Source: Neisseria canis (GTDB taxonomy: Bacteria > Pseudomonadota > Gammaproteobacteria > Burkholderiales > Neisseriaceae). Taken from it: a DNA stretch of 64,000 bases. Location: assembly GCF_900636765.1 (NCBI RefSeq), contig NZ_LR134313.1, positions 2,356,001 through 2,420,000 of the forward strand, in the 5' to 3' direction. The notes under the pieces are model-generated. The model worked only from the letters and a program-made list of their open reading frames with translations, had not been told where the DNA came from and did no database searches. Position 1 is the first letter of the stretch; each line of letters opens with the position of its first letter. Shown here in pieces: positions 48,092 through 57,805 of this stretch. Both the position numbers and the translations under genes were made by a program.

Positions 48092-48765
48092 CACGCCCTC
48101 CTTCCTTTGCCGCCCGCCACCCGCCCGATGGCCAGCAAAATCACCACGCACACCGCCGAAATCAGCAATACCAAACCGTTGGCCAGCGGGTCATTGCCTG
48201 CCTGAACCGCTTCGTAAACAGCGATGGAAAGCGTTTGCGTTTCATTCGGAATACTGCCCGCCACCATCAGCGTGGCACCGAACTCGCCCAAAGCCCTTGC
48301 AAACGCCAGCAGCACGCCGGCCAAAATGCCGCGCCAAGCCAACGGCAGACTCACACGGAAAAACACGGCAGCGGCACCCAAGCCGAGCGAACGGGCGGCC
48401 TGCTCAAGCTGCGGATTCACATTTTCAAAAGCCGCCCTCGCCGGTTTGAAAATCAAAGGGAAAGTCACCACCATGGCGGCAACCACCGCGCCTTGCCAGG
48501 TAAAAATCAACGTGATACCGAAATGCTCCTGCAACCAAGCGCCCAAAGGCCCTTTGCGGCCGAGCAGTACCAGCAGGTAATAGCCGAGCACGGTCGGCGG
48601 CATCACCATAGGCAAAGTGAGCACCGTATCCAGAAAATCGCGCCCGAAAAATTTCAGGCGCGCCAGTGCAAAACCCGCAGCCGTACCTAAAACCACGTTA
48701 AACAGCGTGGCCAGCCCGGCTACTTTCAGCGAAAGGTAGAGGGTTATCAAGATGGATTCAGTCAT
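48091..48765 (-). CDS. modB: molybdate ABC transporter permease
   Basis: A 224-residue inner-membrane permease with five to six helices. It has TLPMVMPPTVLGYYLL and the ABC-coupling EAA loop ARALGEFGATLMVAGSIPNET, typical of ModB. It overlaps modC by one base. A 242-base gap with DUS copies separates it from modA. Confidence 0.93.
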   Translation of the reverse strand: MTESILITLYLSLKVAGLATLFNVVLGTAAGFALARLKFFGRDFLDTVLTLPMVMPPTVLGYYLLVLLGRKGPLGAWLQEHFGITLIFTWQGAVVAAMVVTFPLIFKPARAAFENVNPQLEQAARSLGLGAAAVFFRVSLPLAWRGILAGVLLAFARALGEFGATLMVAGSIPNETQTLSIAVYEAVQAGNDPLANGLVLLISAVCVVILLAIGRVAGGKGRRA

Positions 48766-49007
48766 AAGGGTAAGTGAAACGTTTTCAGACAGGCATAATG
48801 CGTATGGTCAATACAGTCATACCGGATTCAACCCAAGCATGGCGGAGCCAACCAATAAACTTATTTTTCATACAAGTCAGCCAAACCGCAGCATATTAAG
48901 TTGCTTAGATTAAGCGGCTGCTCCAAGCGCATCCTGCCGCAACCATAATGGATTTCAGACAGGCATTGCGCCTGCCGGACACAATGCCTGTCTGAAAACA
49001 GCCGTGC
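48766..49007. other. modA-modB spacer with DUS copies
   Basis: Contains DUS arms near 48783, 48953 and 48981 and a faint relic of the TCATACTCGGG repeat near 48817. The last two arms form an outward-then-inward pair just after the modA stop, so modA and modB may not be fully co-transcribed. Confidence 0.5.
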
Positions 49008-49757
49008 TTAAGGCCGGGTAAAACCGTATTTCCGCAAAACCGCCTGCCCTTTGGCAGAAAGCACATAATCGGCGAAGCGTTTGGCTTCGACCTGCTGCTT
49101 GCTGTCTTTCGCTACGGCAATCGGATAAGTAACCGGTTTCTCCAGCGGCACAGTCCACAGCACTTTCACTTTGTCTTTCTGAATCTGCGCATCGGTGTTG
49201 TACACAAAACCCGCTTCCACCTCGCCGCGCGCTACATAATCAAGCGCCTGACGTACGTTTTGGGTGTTGATGATTTTCGGCGTGATCGAAGTCCACACGC
49301 CTGCTTTTTCCAAAGCGGCTTTGGCATAACGGCCTGCCGGCACGCTTTCCGGATTGCCCACGGCAATGCGCTTCACGCTGCTTTGCTGCAAATCTTTCAA
49401 ACCCTTAACAGCCAGTTTGCTGTCGGCAGGCGCCACAACCACCAGCGTGTTGCGGGCAAAATTTTTACGTGTGGCGGGCACGATCAGGTTTTGCCCGCCG
49501 GCCATATCCATGGTTTTCTGGTCGGCAAACGCCAACACGTCAACCGGCGCACCTTTGGCAGCCTGCTGCAATAACGCGCCGGAAGCGGCGGTGTTCAATT
49601 TGATTTTGGCATCGGGATGCTGCTTTTGGTATTGCCCGGCAATTTCTTTAAACGCATCACTCAGGCTGGCGGCAGCAGACACGGTGATTTCCGCGGCAGA
49701 GGCGGCCGGCACGGCGGCAATTAAAGCCACTGCAAAAGCTGTTTTGCGAAAGTTCAT
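49008..49757 (-). CDS. modA: molybdate-binding periplasmic protein
   Basis: A 249-residue substrate-binding protein. The signal peptide ends PAASAAEITVSAAASLSDAF. Oxyanion-binding residues lie in AASLSDAF, NTAASGALLQQ and the VARGEVEAGFVYNTDA region. It delivers molybdate to ModBC. Confidence 0.93.
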   Translation of the reverse strand: MNFRKTAFAVALIAAVPAASAAEITVSAAASLSDAFKEIAGQYQKQHPDAKIKLNTAASGALLQQAAKGAPVDVLAFADQKTMDMAGGQNLIVPATRKNFARNTLVVVAPADSKLAVKGLKDLQQSSVKRIAVGNPESVPAGRYAKAALEKAGVWTSITPKIINTQNVRQALDYVARGEVEAGFVYNTDAQIQKDKVKVLWTVPLEKPVTYPIAVAKDSKQQVEAKRFADYVLSAKGQAVLRKYGFTRP

Positions 49758-49915
49758 GTTTTTCCTTTTTTGGTATCGGTTTCATAAGCAGGGCGTTTAT
49801 AACACGCTCAAAACGTGCTTTTTATACCACTTTTTAGCTAATACTAAAGTAGTAGTTTTGCCTTCCGGATGCGTGATTCTTTAAATTGATTAACCGCAGT
49901 CTCTTGAAAAAGAAT

Positions 49916-49946
49916 ATGCCTGTCTGAATGTCTTTCAGACAGGCAT
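49916..49946. terminator. inverted DUS pair
   Basis: Lies between the RTX protease stop (50055) and the modA promoter; it abuts the Correia-like element whose left TATAG overlaps the DUS end. Confidence 0.75.
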
Positions 49947-50035
49947 ATAGCGAATCAGCTAAAAATAGTACACTCGAGATACTCGGGTCAAGCCCGAGTA
50001 TGACGGTATCGCTATTATGTAAGCAGATTAACTAT
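49946..50035. mobile_element. Correia-like MITE, 90 bp, short form
   Basis: TATAGCGAATCAGCTAAAAA at the left, a single ACTCGGGTCAAGCCCGAGT palindrome and TGTAAGCAGATTAACTAT at the right. It is directly joined to a DUS pair. Confidence 0.7.
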
Positions 50036-50054
50036 CTCAAGCTAAACCAACCGT

Positions 50055-53000
50055 TTATGCAACGATAAACACGTTTTGCGCCGTTTGGTTGTCGTCCAAC
50101 GCGAGTTTGGCAAACGCAACCGCGTTGCCGCTGCCCGAGCCGTCGGCATCATAATAAAGCGTGCCTTTATCGTAAACCAAACGCGTTTCCGCCGTGGCCT
50201 TGTCCGCACCGAATGCCAGCATGCCGTCGGTAACCGAATCCATGCCGAATACAAGGCTGCTCAAGCTGATTTTATCTTCGCCGGATTGGAAATCGGTAAT
50301 GGTGTCGATTGAACCGTCCAGCGCGGCATCAAACACAAAGGTATCCGCGCCGGCGCCGCCGGTAAGCATATCGCTGCCTTTTCCGCCGTTCAGCACGTCA
50401 TCCCCCGCTTTGCCGTCGAGTACATTGTCGGTGCCGTTGCCGACAATGCGGTTGGCTTCATCGTTACCTATGCCGCGCACAGCGGTTTGCCCCAGCAAGG
50501 TAAGATTTTCGATATATCCGGCAAGCTCGAAGTTGTTTGTGCTGAACACGGTGTCGGCGCCGGCGTCTGCACCTTCCGTTATGCGGTCGTGCTCACTGTC
50601 GACATAGTAAGTGTCATTGCCTGCACCGCCTGCCAGCGTATCGTTACCTGCGCCGCCGTCGAGAATGTCGTTGCCGTCTTCGCCGTTTATCGTGTCGTCG
50701 CCCGCGCCGCCTTCAATCAGGTTGTCGGCTTTATTGCCGGTTAAAGTATCGCCGAACTCTGAGCCGATCAGGTTTTCAATCTGCGTGCCGTAGCCGATAA
50801 AGGATTGGCCGGAATGGTAAACATCAGCCATGGTTTCTTCTACATAACGCCCCTCTGCCACCGACCATATTTTTCCGTTTTCCACACCGAAAGCTTCGCG
50901 CAAATTAACCGGCTCGTTTTTCTCATGGATCAGATGAGGGCTTTTTTCACCGATATAGTTCCACGCTCCGGGCTGCAAACTTGCGGTTACACCCGCCCAA
51001 GCATCCGAAGCGTCGAATGTATCGGTGCCGCTGCCGTCCCAAATATACACACCGCCGTCGCTGCTGCTGCGGCTGAATTTGGAGAAGGTGTAAATGTCGT
51101 TACCGCTGCGCTGGCCTCGGTTAACACCGAAATTGTAATGCATGGCAGCCAAGTCAAACACACGCAGATCAGGCGTGCCCACATCGTCTTGCTGCGTATA
51201 CGACATCAGGGTATATGTGAGTTCGTCTTCATCCTTGGGCAAATCTTCGCTTTTGTTCAGAGAGCTTTTGCTGTCGGGATTGTCGCTGCTGTCTTCATTG
51301 AAAGGATGCTCGAAGCCGAAAGTATGCATCACTTCATGCAACACGGTAACCGCGCCGTCGTAGCTGCCGAAAGCATCATCACTCGTAAATACTTTGGTCG
51401 ATAAGTGTACGTCGCCTCCCGCATAAGCATAGCCGGCGATATGGTCGCTATCCCCCGGCGTTCTTTCGGTTGACGTCATGTCATCGAAATAGAGCACCAT
51501 ATTGGCCGATTCCACATCGGTGGTTTCGACAAGCGTGATGCCTGCGTATTCGGTGTATTTTTCAAACAATGCCCGGATATCGTTTTTCTGCTGCTCGCTG
51601 AAAGGCTTGCCGCCGTTGAGCACTTTATCCATGCTGCGGTCATATTTACTGTCCGGGTCAAAGGCATAGGTTACATATAAGGAGCTGCCCGGGCCGTGCC
51701 AGTTGAACGTATTGTCAAGGTAGCCGAAAGCAAGCCCTTTGTCCTGGAAGCTGCCGTCGCCCAATGAACGGATAAAATACGGCAGCTCGGCATTGCCCGA
51801 TTCGCCGCTTTCAGCACCGTTTGGCGTTTCTTTCACGGCATAAACATCGCTGTCTGAAGCAGATATGGTTTTGCCCGCTTGATTTGTTGTGGTCAGCACA
51901 GCGCTTAAGGTGTGGTCGGCATCGGCATACAGATCGCTGTTTTTCACATTCACGCTGAATGTTTTGTCTTCGCCTACCGAAGTGCGGTAGTCGGTGCCGT
52001 TTACCGTAACCACCACGCTGTCGCCGGCTTTGCCCGCACCGCTAACCGTGCCGCCGATGGCGGTAACCAGCATGTCTCCGGCATTTTCCGCCACTTGGTA
52101 CTGGCCGGCATCGTTGGTAAACAGCGGGTTGTCCGCGAATTCAACGCCCACCTGCGATAAATCGGCATTGTCCGGAATGCCTTCATAAAGATTGTAATTA
52201 CCGTTGCCGTACTCGCTCAAAAAAGGAAACGGGCTTTCGATATATTTCACCAAAACCTGCTCGCTGGCTACTTTGGTCAAATCGTTTGCGTTGGCTTTAA
52301 AGCGGAACGAGCCGTCTTCGCCGACTGTTGCGCGGTAAGTTTGATTGCCGATATAGATTTCAAGCCCGCTGATCCAGCCTTTTTGAATATATTGCTGCAA
52401 CCCGGCATCCGCGCTTACCAGCTTGCCGCTGAATGTAACAATCTCATCGGTGCCGCTTTCTCCAACCACATCATTTTTACCTACCACCGGATTCAGGCGG
52501 ATTTGTGCGGCCACTTCGTCTTGCAGCGCATAATTGCGGCTGGCGGCTTCTTTGCCGTTTACCGATGCGGTAATGTTGTGCTTGCTGTTGTTTACCAAAT
52601 CGGCCGCTTCCACTTTTACACTAAACGTACCGTTCGATGAAACCGCGGCATGATAAGCTTTGCCGTTTACATTAATCTGCACTTTGTCTCCCGCTTCGAC
52701 GCCTTCTGCACGGCCGCTGATGCTTACCGGAGCCTGTGCTTCACTCATGCTCAACACGCCGTCTCCGGTAACTTCGTCCAGCTTCAAAGTGATTTTACGT
52801 TGGCTGTTTTCACTGGTCGGTTCGCCGCCATCAGAACCACCCGCAGCTGCAAGCACACCCGCACCGAGCAACACGCCCGCACCGATTGCCGCTTTTTTGC
52901 CGATACCTACTTCTTTTGCATGTAAAGAACCGTCCTGAATCGGTTGCAGCACGGCTTCGCCGTTCACAAAATCGGCATGATGTTGGTAATATCCTTCAAT

Positions 53001-53216
53001 TTTTGCTATCGGATGAGCGTTTTTGTTATTCGGCAATAGCAATAAATCATCGCCTTCCCGCTTGACCGTTATATCAGCCAAGCTGCCATCCCCGTTGTAC
53101 AAGGTAAATGTTTCGCTGCCTCGAGCCTCGATTTCTACAGGCATTAAAGCATTTGTATAAACCAATTCCGAGCTATTGTCTGCACGGTTAATCTTCAGTT
53201 GATAGTTTTTATTCAT
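50055..53216 (-). CDS. large RTX metalloprotease, serralysin-like, with BapA-type N-terminal module
   Basis: A 1053-residue secreted protease candidate. Residues 1-130 are a BapA-prefix-like module ending in an Ala/Gly hydrophobic stretch (KKAAIGAGVLLGAGVLAAAGG). Residues 140-465 hold about three Ig-like domains. A zinc metalloprotease domain follows, with HEVMHTFGFEH at 627-637 and the Met-turn LMSY at 670-673, the serralysin (M10) pattern. RTX nonapeptides run from about 815 to 960 (GGAGDDTINGEDGND, GGAGNDTLAGGAGND), and the C-terminus ends NVFIVA as in type I substrates. Classical serralysins are about 480 residues and lack the long N-terminal extension. The exporter is not in the window. 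Confidence 0.88.
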   Translation of the reverse strand: MNKNYQLKINRADNSSELVYTNALMPVEIEARGSETFTLYNGDGSLADITVKREGDDLLLLPNNKNAHPIAKIEGYYQHHADFVNGEAVLQPIQDGSLHAKEVGIGKKAAIGAGVLLGAGVLAAAGGSDGGEPTSENSQRKITLKLDEVTGDGVLSMSEAQAPVSISGRAEGVEAGDKVQINVNGKAYHAAVSSNGTFSVKVEAADLVNNSKHNITASVNGKEAASRNYALQDEVAAQIRLNPVVGKNDVVGESGTDEIVTFSGKLVSADAGLQQYIQKGWISGLEIYIGNQTYRATVGEDGSFRFKANANDLTKVASEQVLVKYIESPFPFLSEYGNGNYNLYEGIPDNADLSQVGVEFADNPLFTNDAGQYQVAENAGDMLVTAIGGTVSGAGKAGDSVVVTVNGTDYRTSVGEDKTFSVNVKNSDLYADADHTLSAVLTTTNQAGKTISASDSDVYAVKETPNGAESGESGNAELPYFIRSLGDGSFQDKGLAFGYLDNTFNWHGPGSSLYVTYAFDPDSKYDRSMDKVLNGGKPFSEQQKNDIRALFEKYTEYAGITLVETTDVESANMVLYFDDMTSTERTPGDSDHIAGYAYAGGDVHLSTKVFTSDDAFGSYDGAVTVLHEVMHTFGFEHPFNEDSSDNPDSKSSLNKSEDLPKDEDELTYTLMSYTQQDDVGTPDLRVFDLAAMHYNFGVNRGQRSGNDIYTFSKFSRSSSDGGVYIWDGSGTDTFDASDAWAGVTASLQPGAWNYIGEKSPHLIHEKNEPVNLREAFGVENGKIWSVAEGRYVEETMADVYHSGQSFIGYGTQIENLIGSEFGDTLTGNKADNLIEGGAGDDTINGEDGNDILDGGAGNDTLAGGAGNDTYYVDSEHDRITEGADAGADTVFSTNNFELAGYIENLTLLGQTAVRGIGNDEANRIVGNGTDNVLDGKAGDDVLNGGKGSDMLTGGAGADTFVFDAALDGSIDTITDFQSGEDKISLSSLVFGMDSVTDGMLAFGADKATAETRLVYDKGTLYYDADGSGSGNAVAFAKLALDDNQTAQNVFIVA

Positions 53217-53348
53217 AGCCTTCTTTCTAACGGTTTGATTAATTTAACTTCTTCTTATTTACAAAAAATATTTATAACAAATACTCAATATCAATGGTAT
53301 CCCATACCGATACCCGGCATCCCATTTAGATATTCTGTTTTTGAATTA

Positions 53349-55580
53349 TTATTCATGCTTAAACGGCTTTTTCTGCCAATACGGTTTGCTTGAATCCGGC
53401 TCCAAATCGGAAGACCTCTCTTCTTTTTTCACAAACCAGAATTGTTGTACACCATGCAAATCCGTGCGCATCAGTCGGATACCGTGCGCGCGCAAGCGGT
53501 TTTTCACCGCTTCGGCAGGATGCCCGTAAGCGTTGGCAAAACCGCTGGACGCTATGGCATATTGCGGCGCAACCACATTCAAAAATGCGCTTGAAGACGC
53601 GCTGTTGCTGCCGTGATGGCCGAGTACCAACACATGGCTGTACAAGTCTTCGCCATATTGCCCGACCAACGACTGCTCGCCCCGCCGGCTCAAATCGCCC
53701 GTAACCAGCAACGCTTTTTCAGCCGCCACCACACGCAAAATACAGCTTTGTTCGTTATCGTCATCTGATTTTTCAGACAGGCTTAGCCATTCGAAATGCA
53801 CGCCGTCCCAGTTCCAAGCTTTGCCCTCATGGCAAGGCCGTGCATTCGGATAAAATCCGGGCTGACCCGCCCATACCACTGTCGGGCTGAATGCCTGTCT
53901 GATAAGTTCGGCTCCGCCGTCGTGGTCGTTATCGTGATGGGAAAATACCGCGGCATCCAGCCTGCGCACACCCATTGCACGCAGGCTCGGAATCAGCTGC
54001 GTTTGCGCCGCAGCTTCCGTTCCGGTATCGAACAGCAGCGTTTTGGAAGCGGTGTGAAAGCTGACGGCCAGCCCCTGCCCGACATCCCACACCGTAATCT
54101 TTACAGCACCATGCGGCACGGCAGGCGGGCGGTAAAAAACGAAACCGGCCAACACGATAAACGCCCACGGCCTCAGCCCCATCCCGCGCGGCAACAACGC
54201 TGCCGATACAGCTGCCGCCGCCAACCACAACAAGCCCGCAGGCGCTGCGGCAACGCTCCATTCCGGCGCCCGGTCGCCCAGCCAGAACAAGGCATGCATC
54301 GTGTATTGACCTGCACCGGCCGCGAAAGTTTGCAAAGGAATGAAAGGAAATGCGGATGCCGCCAACGCCAACGGCACCAACACCCACGAAAACCAAGGCA
54401 CGGCGAGCAAATTTACCAGCGGGCTGATTAAAGGCAAAGCGGCAAACATAAACCCCAGAGCCACTAAAGACACCAGCAGCAAGGCATACTGACCGCGCCA
54501 AAACACCCGCCACCCTTTTTCTTCCAACCGCCAAGCGCTTATCCACAATAAAGCGGCCACCAAACCGAACGAAAGCCAAGTGCCCACACCCAACACCGCC
54601 AGAGGGTCAAACAGCAACACGGCCGAGAGCGCCGCCCACCAGGCAAACCAAACGGACTGCCCTTTTCTCGAATGCCAAATCCAAGCAAATGCAGCCAGCA
54701 TCAATACAGTGCGCTGCGTCGGCACGCCGAACCCTGCCAGCAGCGCATAAAGACACGCAGCCGCCAAACCGGCCGCCAACACCACCGTGCGCGGCCTTTT
54801 AAACGAAAACGGCAGCCGGCGCAGCACCAACCGCGCCAACCATGCCGCCATCAAACCCACCATACTGACATGCAGGCCGGATATGCTGACCAAGTGGGTC
54901 AAGCCCAAAGGGCGGAACGCCTGCCAAGCCCGGTTCGGCAGCGCACCTTGCTCGCCTATGCTCAAAGCACGCATCAGCGCCACGCCTTGCTCGAAACCCT
55001 GCACCTGCTGCCAATTGCCGCTGATTGCCACACGCAGCCCAAGCACACCGCCCGCAGGATCCTGCCCGACCTGTTCGCGCGCCTTCCCGACCGTGCCCAA
55101 AGCATCCAAACCATTGGCCAACGCCCACGCTTCCCGATTGAAACCGCGCAGGTTCACCTCGCCCACCGGCGCCCGCAGCCTCACATTAGCCCGCCACACA
55201 CTGCCCACAGGCCAATCCCGCAACGAATAATCGGAAAGCTGAACCCGCCGTTGCCGCCCGCCCGCATCCTGCACTTGCGCTTCAAACCTTACCCGCCGCT
55301 CTTCCCGCTGAGGCAGGCCGGTTACTTTCAACGTTAGCGTATCTGCCGCAAACCGCCCGACAGGCCATTGGTTTGCCAAAGCAAGCTCAGTGCGCCAGAT
55401 ACCGTATGCCATACCCAACAACGCCGCCAACAGCACAACAGCCACACCGCTGCGCCGCGCAACCAGCAGCAAACCCGTGCCTGCAGCAGCCGTTACATAC
55501 CATGCAGGCACGGCCGGCAACGCAAAAGAAGCCGCAACTCCCAACACCCATGCGGGCAGACAGCGTTCGATTCGGTACAC
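53349..55580 (-). CDS. comEC: ComEC/Rec2-type DNA uptake channel
   Basis: A 743-residue inner-membrane channel that imports single-stranded DNA in transformation (ComA in pathogenic Neisseria). The OB-like periplasmic domain is at about 60-200. The competence domain has THLVSISGLHVSMVGLMAAW and many helices. The C-terminal metallo-beta-lactamase-like domain has FSHHDNDHDGGAE and GHHGSNSASS. GTG at 55580 is chosen because AAGGGA lies just upstream. The ATG at 55643 lies in the DUS hairpin, and AT-rich promoter-like sequence separates the two. Two variant DUS sites occur in the gene. Confidence 0.92.
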   Translation of the reverse strand: MYRIERCLPAWVLGVAASFALPAVPAWYVTAAAGTGLLLVARRSGVAVVLLAALLGMAYGIWRTELALANQWPVGRFAADTLTLKVTGLPQREERRVRFEAQVQDAGGRQRRVQLSDYSLRDWPVGSVWRANVRLRAPVGEVNLRGFNREAWALANGLDALGTVGKAREQVGQDPAGGVLGLRVAISGNWQQVQGFEQGVALMRALSIGEQGALPNRAWQAFRPLGLTHLVSISGLHVSMVGLMAAWLARLVLRRLPFSFKRPRTVVLAAGLAAACLYALLAGFGVPTQRTVLMLAAFAWIWHSRKGQSVWFAWWAALSAVLLFDPLAVLGVGTWLSFGLVAALLWISAWRLEEKGWRVFWRGQYALLLVSLVALGFMFAALPLISPLVNLLAVPWFSWVLVPLALAASAFPFIPLQTFAAGAGQYTMHALFWLGDRAPEWSVAAAPAGLLWLAAAAVSAALLPRGMGLRPWAFIVLAGFVFYRPPAVPHGAVKITVWDVGQGLAVSFHTASKTLLFDTGTEAAAQTQLIPSLRAMGVRRLDAAVFSHHDNDHDGGAELIRQAFSPTVVWAGQPGFYPNARPCHEGKAWNWDGVHFEWLSLSEKSDDDNEQSCILRVVAAEKALLVTGDLSRRGEQSLVGQYGEDLYSHVLVLGHHGSNSASSSAFLNVVAPQYAIASSGFANAYGHPAEAVKNRLRAHGIRLMRTDLHGVQQFWFVKKEERSSDLEPDSSKPYWQKKPFKHE

Positions 55581-55642
55581 GTTTTCCCTTGTTAAAAAAT
55601 AAAAAAAGATATTATCGCCAAGTTTATCATTCTTATACAACA

Positions 55643-55673
55643 ATGCCTGTCTGAAACATTTTCAGACAGGCAT
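55643..55673. terminator. inverted DUS pair terminator
   Basis: Stem extends to CAATGCCTGTC and complement; it separates the DMT transporter gene from comEC on the minus strand. Confidence 0.85.
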
Positions 55674-55681
55674 TGTTATGC

Positions 55682-56557
55682 TCACAAACCCAACAGCGCA
55701 CTGATTTGCGGCCAATAAAACAAACAGCCGATAGCACACACCGCCACCGCAATACCCGCCGCATTGATGCTGCTGATTTTTTCCTTAAACGCCAGCGCCC
55801 CCACCAGCGTGCCCAGCACAATCACACCGATATTCATTCCCGCAAACACCAAAGTCGGGCTTTCGCTCATCACCTGATGGGCGCGCACATAAGTAAAGAT
55901 ATTGGCGAAATTCAACACCCCCAAAATCATGCCGCCGAGGATGCCCGCTGCCGTCCACTTCACGCCTTTGGCAAACAGATAGCCGAACATCAACATTCCC
56001 GCCAAACAAAAAGCCACCAAAAGATTGCCCGAAAAGGCCGTGCCGCTTTTGGCCACCTGTTTGAACAGAATATCAATTACACCATAGCCCGCCCACACGC
56101 CGAGCAGCAGGCCCGCATTTGCCAGCAGCCCGCCCGATTTTTTACCGCCGCCCGATTTCCACAGCAAACAAAACAAAGCCGTAAACGCCAACGCCAATCC
56201 TACAGCCCGCCCCTGCGTGAGCGTTTCACCGAAAATCAGAAACGACGCGCCAACCGGCAGAAACAGCGACAACCTCTGCGCCGCATCCGACCGCACAATA
56301 CCCGCCCGTTCGACCGAGCGCCCCATCACCACAAAAACCGAAGGCAGCAGCACACCCAACGCACCGAACACCCACCAAGTGGGCAAAAAGCTGCGCCAGG
56401 CCCCCAAATCGGGCTTCAGAAAAACCATACACAGCGCGATTGCTACCAAATAATTCACGGCCACCGCCTGTTCGATGTCGATTTTTTTGGAACGCGCCAT
56501 TTTCAGCAAAACCGACACGGCCACGCTGCAAACGATACTGCTGATTAGAAAAACCAT
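55682..56557 (-). CDS. DMT-family transporter
   Basis: A 291-residue, ten-helix EamA/RhaT-like protein. It has RSKKIDIEQAVAVNYLVA and FAGMNIGVIVLGTLVGALAFKEKIS. Substrate unknown. A DUS arm lies 20 bases upstream of the start. It is one of three DMT transporters in the window (also 25023-25934 and 44819-45676). Confidence 0.8.
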   Translation of the reverse strand: MVFLISSIVCSVAVSVLLKMARSKKIDIEQAVAVNYLVAIALCMVFLKPDLGAWRSFLPTWWVFGALGVLLPSVFVVMGRSVERAGIVRSDAAQRLSLFLPVGASFLIFGETLTQGRAVGLALAFTALFCLLWKSGGGKKSGGLLANAGLLLGVWAGYGVIDILFKQVAKSGTAFSGNLLVAFCLAGMLMFGYLFAKGVKWTAAGILGGMILGVLNFANIFTYVRAHQVMSESPTLVFAGMNIGVIVLGTLVGALAFKEKISSINAAGIAVAVCAIGCLFYWPQISALLGL

Positions 56558-56762
56558 ATTGCTACCCCTTTAAAAGTTTTCAGACAGGCATGTCACTGAT
56601 TGTGACCCAGCTTGGAAAACAGCACATCCGCCATACTCGGGTTTGGCGGTATTGTTGCCATGCAATTCGACAGGCCGCTCAATGCCCCACTTTAAAAACA
56701 ACCGTATTCCGGCCTGCTCCAACTCGAGATTCGGCACGGCTTAACAAAACATCCACAACAAA

Positions 56763-56786
56763 ACCGGGCTTTCCGCCCGGCTGGAT
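56763..56786 (-). terminator. intrinsic terminator of the DUF4870 gene
   Basis: CCGGGC stem with a GGAAA loop on the minus strand, followed by TTTTGTTG, about 25 bases past the stop. Confidence 0.85.
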
Positions 56787-56805
56787 TTATTTTTCAAAAG
56801 CGTTG

Positions 56806-57219
56806 TTAAAACCAGCTTTTCACAGATACCTGCTGATTCTCGTTAAACTTGATAAAGCCCGCCACCACACGGTAAATAAACCAAATCCATACGATACATA
56901 GCACAAGCAGGCCGCTAATGACGAATAACGACCCAATCAAACAGATACCGATCAGTTTGCCGGCTAAAACCACCCAAAACGTTTTAATCAGATACTGCAT
57001 ATGGCCGTAACAAACCGTTCCGGCCGTTTCGTCCCGTTTCAGATAGGCAATAACCACACCTGCAATAGATATGACGCTTACAGGAAACGAGAGAAAATAA
57101 AGTATATAAACTATCCAAGTATATTTGTATGCTTCATCAGAGGACGCAGGAATAGGCAAATTGCCGCAAATGCGCCCCCGCTCTGTTTTTTCCTGTTTGC
57201 TTATGGGCGTTTCAATCAC
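56806..57219 (-). CDS. DUF4870-like membrane protein
   Basis: A 137-residue protein with a short charged N-terminus and about three hydrophobic segments (34-60, 80-100, 100-122). The pattern AGVVIAYLKRDE, then HMQYLIKTFW, is that of the DUF4870/TIC20-like small membrane proteins. It lies 27 bases after ybaK and is likely co-transcribed with it. Role unknown. Confidence 0.7.
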   Translation of the reverse strand: MIETPISKQEKTERGRICGNLPIPASSDEAYKYTWIVYILYFLSFPVSVISIAGVVIAYLKRDETAGTVCYGHMQYLIKTFWVVLAGKLIGICLIGSLFVISGLLVLCIVWIWFIYRVVAGFIKFNENQQVSVKSWF

Positions 57220-57246
57220 ATTCTGCCTTTCACGGTTATATGGATT

Positions 57247-57729
57247 TCAATCAACCGCCACATTCACGCTGACAGTGTTCAGGCTCATCAAAGCCCGCGG
57301 GGAAACGGCCACAAGAAAACCGCGCTTGCCGCCGTTGATATACATTTTCTCCAAAGCCCAAATGCTTTCTTCCACATAAACCGGCAGCGCGGTTTTGGTG
57401 CCGAAGGGGCTGGTTCCGCCCACCAAAAAACCCGTCCATTTATTCACCTGCTTCGGGTCGGCCGGTTCGATATGTTTCATGCCTAGTGCACGCGCCAGGT
57501 TGCGGGTGGAAATCTGCTTGTCTCCGTGCATCAGCACAATCAGCCCTTTTTTCGCTTCGTTTTGCAGCACGATGGTTTTCACCACTTCATGCTCTGCCAC
57601 GCCCAAACAGGCGGCAGAATGCGATGTGCCACCGTGTTCGACATAATCGTAAAGCTTAGGTTCAAAATGAATATTGTGTTCGCGCAAAAAGCGCACGGCA
57701 GGGGTAATCGGATAATCGGGCTTGGCCAT
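57247..57729 (-). CDS. ybaK: Cys-tRNA(Pro) deacylase YbaK
   Basis: A 160-residue editing protein that hydrolyses mischarged Cys-tRNA-Pro. It starts TPAVRFLREHNI and has the catalytic Lys in QISTRNLARAL/ADPKQVNKWTG together with the GGTSPFGTK loop, the YbaK signature. It is convergent to nothing on this side and divergent from ridA. Confidence 0.93.
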   Translation of the reverse strand: MAKPDYPITPAVRFLREHNIHFEPKLYDYVEHGGTSHSAACLGVAEHEVVKTIVLQNEAKKGLIVLMHGDKQISTRNLARALGMKHIEPADPKQVNKWTGFLVGGTSPFGTKTALPVYVEESIWALEKMYINGGKRGFLVAVSPRALMSLNTVSVNVAVD

Positions 57730-57805
57730 AGCAAAATGTTCAAAACAATAACCGGCCTTATGTTAACATAGCTTTTCACTTAACCACCGCTCTCAAAGGA
57801 AAAAG

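Noticed and set aside
53217..53348. GGTATCCCATACC-type inverted repeats upstream of the protease as an operator
   Set aside because: Short, imperfect and overlapping repeats of GATACC; no known site matches and they may be chance.
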